DNA of 64,000 nucleotides from positions 62,001 through 126,000 of the forward strand of contig NZ_MIEK01000078.1 of the NCBI RefSeq assembly GCF_001742285.1, given 5' to 3'. The stretch comes from Enterococcus rivorum (GTDB lineage: Bacteria; Bacillota; Bacilli; Lactobacillales; Enterococcaceae). The position numbers were made by a program, and so were the translations under genes. The notes below the pieces were generated by a model. That model was given only the letters and a program-made list of their open reading frames with translations, did no database searches and had not been told where the DNA came from. Positions 60,095 through 64,000 of the stretch are shown here, one piece after another; positions within the stretch are counted from its first letter, which is position 1, and each line of letters begins with the position of its first letter.

Positions 60095-61189
60095 ATGCCA
60101 CGCAAAGGTGAAAATATTTATAAAAGAAAGGATGGACGTTGGGAAGGTCGTTACATAAAAGGGAGAAAAAGCAACGGAACCATTCATTACGGGTATATTT
60201 ATGGCAAGAAATATTTGCAAGTGAAACAGCAGCTGCTTGAGATTAAAGCACAGATTAATTTAGAAGAACCAGAGAGATTGTTTGAGTTTACAGGTACTTT
60301 TCAAGAATGGGGCAATTTTTGGTTGGCAGAAATTGCCGCTCCAATGGTTAAACAAAGTACATATATTAGTTATGAAAGTAAACTAACGGTTCATTTATTT
60401 CCAGCTATAGGAAACAAACCTCTTAAAAAAATAACCTCAGAAGATATTCAAAAAATATTTAATCAGATGACCCAAAAAGTAGCATTGAGCTCTGTCCATG
60501 CAGTTTTTCGTGTGTTAAAAACATGCTTAAATCATGCAGTGAAACAAAAGCAGTTAAAGACGAATCCGTGTGAGTTAGTGATCTTACCACCCCTAAGAAA
60601 AAAGACAGTTGACGTTTTAGAACAAAAAGAGCACCAAAAGCTTAGAAGGATTGCATCAAAGGATAAACATGGATTTCCAATCGTCCTTTCCTTAGAAACT
60701 GGGATGCGTCTAGGAGAAATTTGTGGGTTAAAATGGGGAGATATTGACTTTGAAAAGCAAGTTATAAATGTCAAACGTACATTGCAACGTCTATCAATTA
60801 AAAAAGGAAAGACGGCTATTTTTGAAGGAACACCAAAAACATTGAATTCCTCCCGAGCCATTCCCCTATCGGATTCTTTGTATCAGTTACTACGTCACAA
60901 AAAGCAACAAGCTAAGGGGGCATATGTAATTAGTGAGACAAATCAGCCGATTGAACCTAGAGTTGTTCAGTATCAACTTAAAAAAATAGCTAAAGAGGCT
61001 TGCCTTTCTGAAGTGACTTTTCATACTCTGCGGCATAGTTTTGCCACTCGCTGCTTAGAATTAGGTGTAAACATTGCCACAATTAGTAATTTGTTAGGCC
61101 ATAGTTCTATCAAAATGACGTTAGATGTTTACACTCATTCCTCTCGTTTGGAAGAACGAGCAGCTATTGCACAACTAGCTGACTTTTAA
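60095..61189 (+). CDS. Tyrosine-family site-specific integrase
   Basis: Recombinase of 364 residues. N-terminal AP2-like DNA-binding part (about 1-60; GENIYKRKDGRWEGRYIKGR), SAM-like core-binding domain (about 70-155), catalytic domain (about 170-360). Catalytic residues: Arg in TGMRLGEICGLKWGD (about 205), H-x-x-R in HTLRHSFATR (about 311), His in LLGHSSIKMT and nucleophile Tyr in LDVYTHSS (about 346). All are present, so it should be active. No phage, conjugation or excisionase gene is next to it. It may have brought in the lectin/WxL genes to the right. Confidence 0.94.
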   Translation: MPRKGENIYKRKDGRWEGRYIKGRKSNGTIHYGYIYGKKYLQVKQQLLEIKAQINLEEPERLFEFTGTFQEWGNFWLAEIAAPMVKQSTYISYESKLTVHLFPAIGNKPLKKITSEDIQKIFNQMTQKVALSSVHAVFRVLKTCLNHAVKQKQLKTNPCELVILPPLRKKTVDVLEQKEHQKLRRIASKDKHGFPIVLSLETGMRLGEICGLKWGDIDFEKQVINVKRTLQRLSIKKGKTAIFEGTPKTLNSSRAIPLSDSLYQLLRHKKQQAKGAYVISETNQPIEPRVVQYQLKKIAKEACLSEVTFHTLRHSFATRCLELGVNIATISNLLGHSSIKMTLDVYTHSSRLEERAAIAQLADF

Positions 61190-61210
61190 AAGAGCACCAT
61201 CCTTTATTTA

Positions 61211-61260
61211 AAAAAGTCCCTTACTTTCAGCGATTTATTGAAAGTAAGGGACTTTTATTT
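61211..61260 (+). terminator. Terminator of the integrase gene
   Basis: AAAAGTCCCTTACTTTCA pairs with TGAAAGTAAGGGACTTTT, followed by ATTTT. Confidence 0.92.
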
Positions 61261-61292
61261 TAAGTCAACATTGTTTTGGTTTATTCATATAC

Positions 61293-61312
61293 GCCGTCAA
61301 TACGCCGTCAAA
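61293..61312. repeat. Integrase arm-site-like repeats, right pair
   Basis: GCCGTCAAT (61293-61301) and GCCGTCAAA (61304-61312) are direct repeats 11 bp apart after the integrase gene. They match the pair at 60047-60067. Confidence 0.6.
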
Positions 61313-61496
61313 TTATTTTCTAAATCCTTGCTATTACAGAATCATTTGGCTATTTCAATGTTCCTATTGAGAACACGAAAAAAACAGAAATGAATCCGAC
61401 ACTCTCTTTATTATATTAAACGAAGGATTAAATAGGTACCGTTATGTTTCAAAAAAACACGAAACGCTTTTTTCTTAATTTTTCCTTTATAAATCT

Positions 61497-61525
61497 TTGT
61501 CTTGAATGAATTGAGAAGCTATACA
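61497..61525 (+). promoter_or_regulatory. Promoter of the lectin-domain surface protein gene
   Basis: TTGTCT (61497-61502) and TATACA (61520-61525) are 17 bp apart, about 60 bp before the start codon. Confidence 0.6.
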
Positions 61526-61583
61526 TCGGTTTTTTTAGTTGAACCCGATAGTTGTGAGTCAGAATCAGAAAGGAGTCAAAAAA

Positions 61584-64000
61584 ATGAAAAGTCAAAATAG
61601 AAGAAAGAGTATACCGAATGATCGCTTATTCTTTTTACTATTCTCTTGGGTGTTAGTTGTTGGTATTTTTTTATTGACTATCAGTCCTTTGAAAGTAGAA
61701 GCTTATATGGCTGTTTATCCAGAAAATGGAAGGTATCCAGCAACACCAGAAGAAGCGGAAGGTAGTAGGGTTGATTTTCGCGATGCTTTTGTTTTCCCAG
61801 GAAACTTTGGTACTGGTGTAAATGATTATTATGCTAACCATGCTTATTTAAGTGCCGAACGTGCCAATGTGGTTGCCATTTATGATGGAGTACAAGCATC
61901 TCAAAAATCCATGGTGTGGTATGGCACCCAACTGGATTTAAATCAGCCATTTGAATTTGAATATTATGTGTTTTTATCAAATCAAGAAAAGCTAATGCCT
62001 AATGGGTTAGGCGATGGGATTGCCTTTGTCATGCAAAATGATCCTGCAGGTCCCAATGCTATTGGAGGTAGAGGTGGTGGAATTGGTGTTTATCCCAATT
62101 CTAAAACTACTAGTAATATGATTTATAATGCGTTGGCTTTAGAGTTTGACACATATGACAATGATGGCACCCATACCCCCAATTATGATGCTGGCTTATT
62201 TCATGTTTGGCCACATATTGCATTAGGAACAACAGCAACCATTAATCAACATAGTTTTGGAAATGCAGCCATACAAGAAGTATATAATAATTTCCAGCAT
62301 CGGGGACTGACGTATCCTGAAAGTCGACCGGAAGCTGATACATGGTTTGGCGCTTGGAAAAAGGTGAGCGTCAAGTGGGAACCACAGTCTGATAAGGTTA
62401 ATGGGTTGTATACGTATCAATTTGCTGATTATTCTCCAAAAACAGTTTCCATTGATATTGATGCAACCTTCCAAAATGTTTGGAGTGGTTCTTCTGCAAC
62501 ACGTCCTGAATGGAACCGCAAAGTAACATGGGGATTTGTAGGCTCAAATTATCTTGCTGGTAATGCTTTTGGTGTCATGATTACCAAATTACCTCAGCAA
62601 CCCGTTTTAGAAGTCAGTCGTTTAGTTCGAAATGCTACTGCTAAAGAAAGTGAATTCAAGCAGAAAACCACAGCAAAAGTTGGCGATGAACTTGAATATA
62701 AAGTGAATGTAAAGAATACGGTTGTTAAAGAAAGTAATATTATCTTAAAAAAAGCTACAGTTATAGAAGCGTTGGAACACAATCAGTATTTAAACAATCT
62801 TAAATTTTCTAACTCAATTGCTTCCCCAGAAAGTGTAATAATTCCATCCGTGACTTTAGATGGTAAGAATAATTTTACTTTTACAGACAATAACTATGAC
62901 TATGGTCAAGGACAAAAATTTGAATACAAATACTCAGTAACTGTTGGATCAAATACAACAGACTTTGTGAATGACGTAGCTGTTTCAAGTGTCTATTCTA
63001 CTGAAAAAAAATATGGTGAAACAACGGTGATTGTGACACCAGAAGAGTTCGAGTCAACGAAAAAAGTGGATGGCAATAATCCGATTGTAGGAGAAGAAGT
63101 TACCTTTACAGTTGAAACCTCTATCGGAAAAGGGAGATTTTTAGCTTCACAAATTAAGGATTCCTTACCAACAGGAATGGAACTCATTCCCAATACCACC
63201 AAAATTTACAATAAAGGACAAGCAAGTTCGGCAGAAACACTAGTTGATTCTGAAGTCTGGGCAAAGAATCAATTAACGTTAAAAAGAGTGGATTCGAAAC
63301 GCTATGTGATTAATGGTGGAGCTGTTGACCAAAACACTCTCGTTCTTGAATACAAAGCTCGTCCGACTAAATCAGTTAAGGGTGAAGAGCTACTCTCTGA
63401 AAAAGCAACCATTAGCGGTACGAACAATTATCGAGTAGCTAGTGACAAGCAAAATTATTCGGTTCAATCAAATGACATAAAGTTTAAAGTCAAGACGGAA
63501 TTAAAGATTTCATTTAAAGACATTCTAGGAGATCTATTAAATAAAACCTTCATAAGCAGCACAAACGAAGAATACAATCAAAAAAACCCGGTTGTTTTGT
63601 ACTTTAACACAGGAGATAACTATGATGTCAAAGATGAAATTGAGGTTATTTCTAAAAATCTTTTGAAAAATCAAAACTTGACAGCTAAGCAAATAGATGG
63701 TGAATTGACGAATGTAATTCCTAAAGAAGGAGCTGACATTTCAATTGTTTATAGTAATGAAGGAACACTAACGATTAAGTTTGTGGATGAAGAAGACAAA
63801 GATCTTGCCGAAGAGATTGTCCAAACAGTGTCTATTGGCGACACTATTAATTTAACTACCGAAGCAGATGTTTTAAAAGTAGTAAAAGAACTAAAAGCCG
63901 CTCATTACGATGTGAAAACAGCTCCTACGAATGAGGCAGCATTGAAAATAACAAAAAAGGAAACACAAGTTAAGTATATCTTTTCTGGAAAATTACAGTT
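61584..64000 (+). CDS. Large surface protein with L-type lectin domain, cut by window edge
   Basis: The frame is open from ATG 61584 (AAGGAG upstream) to the right edge, giving 805 residues. Signal peptide about 1-40 (LFFLLFSWVLVVGIFLLT). L-type lectin-like domain about 60-330, with NGLGDGIAFVMQNDPAG, GGRGGGIGVYPNS and ALEFDTYDNDG, the metal-binding Asp pattern of legume-like lectins. Several DUF11/isopeptide-like repeats follow (EYKVNVKNTV, GEEVTFTVET). The last part visible is a MucBP-like domain (LTIKFVDEEDKDLAEEIVQT) related to the one in the 1044-residue protein. A WxL tail beyond the edge is expected but not seen. Carbohydrate-binding adhesin is the likely role. Confidence 0.88.
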   Translation, partial: MKSQNRRKSIPNDRLFFLLFSWVLVVGIFLLTISPLKVEAYMAVYPENGRYPATPEEAEGSRVDFRDAFVFPGNFGTGVNDYYANHAYLSAERANVVAIYDGVQASQKSMVWYGTQLDLNQPFEFEYYVFLSNQEKLMPNGLGDGIAFVMQNDPAGPNAIGGRGGGIGVYPNSKTTSNMIYNALALEFDTYDNDGTHTPNYDAGLFHVWPHIALGTTATINQHSFGNAAIQEVYNNFQHRGLTYPESRPEADTWFGAWKKVSVKWEPQSDKVNGLYTYQFADYSPKTVSIDIDATFQNVWSGSSATRPEWNRKVTWGFVGSNYLAGNAFGVMITKLPQQPVLEVSRLVRNATAKESEFKQKTTAKVGDELEYKVNVKNTVVKESNIILKKATVIEALEHNQYLNNLKFSNSIASPESVIIPSVTLDGKNNFTFTDNNYDYGQGQKFEYKYSVTVGSNTTDFVNDVAVSSVYSTEKKYGETTVIVTPEEFESTKKVDGNNPIVGEEVTFTVETSIGKGRFLASQIKDSLPTGMELIPNTTKIYNKGQASSAETLVDSEVWAKNQLTLKRVDSKRYVINGGAVDQNTLVLEYKARPTKSVKGEELLSEKATISGTNNYRVASDKQNYSVQSNDIKFKVKTELKISFKDILGDLLNKTFISSTNEEYNQKNPVVLYFNTGDNYDVKDEIEVISKNLLKNQNLTAKQIDGELTNVIPKEGADISIVYSNEGTLTIKFVDEEDKDLAEEIVQTVSIGDTINLTTEADVLKVVKELKAAHYDVKTAPTNEAALKITKKETQVKYIFSGKLQ

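Noticed and set aside
1-64000. CRISPR arrays, tRNA or rRNA genes, insertion sequences
   Set aside because: No regularly spaced repeats with spacers, no cloverleaf-like sequences and no transposase were found on either strand.

Overview
The window is low-GC DNA with strong AGGAGG-type ribosome sites and frequent TTG/GTG starts. It carries PTS systems of several families, BglG/PRD antitermination, cre-like sites and WxL/DUF916 surface proteins. Together these point to a Lactobacillales chromosome, most likely Enterococcus or a close relative such as Carnobacterium or Vagococcus. I could not narrow it further by eye. No rRNA, tRNA or CRISPR array was seen.

Layout. 1-6.5 kb: the end of a YesM/YesN-type two-component system, a DMT permease with a small winged-helix protein, a TetR-HsmA-DUF2871 operon with two palindromic operators, and an AraC/GyrI-like gene pair. 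6.5-8.4 kb: a photolyase, then a 500-bp gene-free stretch holding two diverged copies of a ~130-bp repeat. 8.4-15.9 kb: two divergent sugar operons. Leftward runs an antiterminator, a beta-glucoside-type EIIBC and a ChbG/YdjC deacetylase, controlled by a readable RAT/terminator switch. Rightward runs GntR, EIIA, a BtpA/SgcQ-like protein, EIIB, EIIC and EIID. Both promoters carry cre-like sites. 16-18.9 kb: an AbrB-DUF998 membrane protein, an SdpI-like protein and a TPR lipoprotein. 19.1-27 kb: nucleoside salvage (deoD, a Crp/Fnr regulator, a BMP lipoprotein, a NupABC-like ABC transporter and an NCS2 purine permease), with a perfect TGTGA-N6-TCACA site in front of deoD. 27.2-31.7 kb: TraX-like protein, serine hydrolase, alkyl-sulfatase.

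31.7-44.2 kb is the most distinctive region, a WxL surface-protein locus. Two Mga-like regulators stand back to back, followed by an OmpR-type regulator with a degenerate receiver. Then come a small YPSTG-anchored protein, two WxL proteins, a DUF916/DUF3324 scaffold protein, a two-TM protein, a 1044-residue protein with two ~200-residue repeats and a WxL-like tail, and a signal-peptidase-I-like protein. By motif alignment the last has lost both catalytic residues (Ser to Gly, Lys to Arg). That recalls the non-catalytic SipA/LepA proteins of streptococcal pilus islands, and suggests a dedicated assembly factor for a WxL surface complex.

44.3-59.3 kb: DeoR plus a degenerate M24 protein, an alpha-carbonic anhydrase lipoprotein, a MalT-like regulator cut by one in-frame stop codon, an ABC-2 exporter, a MATE pump, and an RpiR / RarA-C-terminal-like / EIIC group. 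59.3-64 kb: a gene-poor stretch with palindromes and a candidate small transcript, then an orphan tyrosine integrase flanked by arm-site-like repeats. A lectin-domain surface protein runs off the right edge and shares a domain with the 1044-residue protein, so a second WxL-type locus probably begins here.
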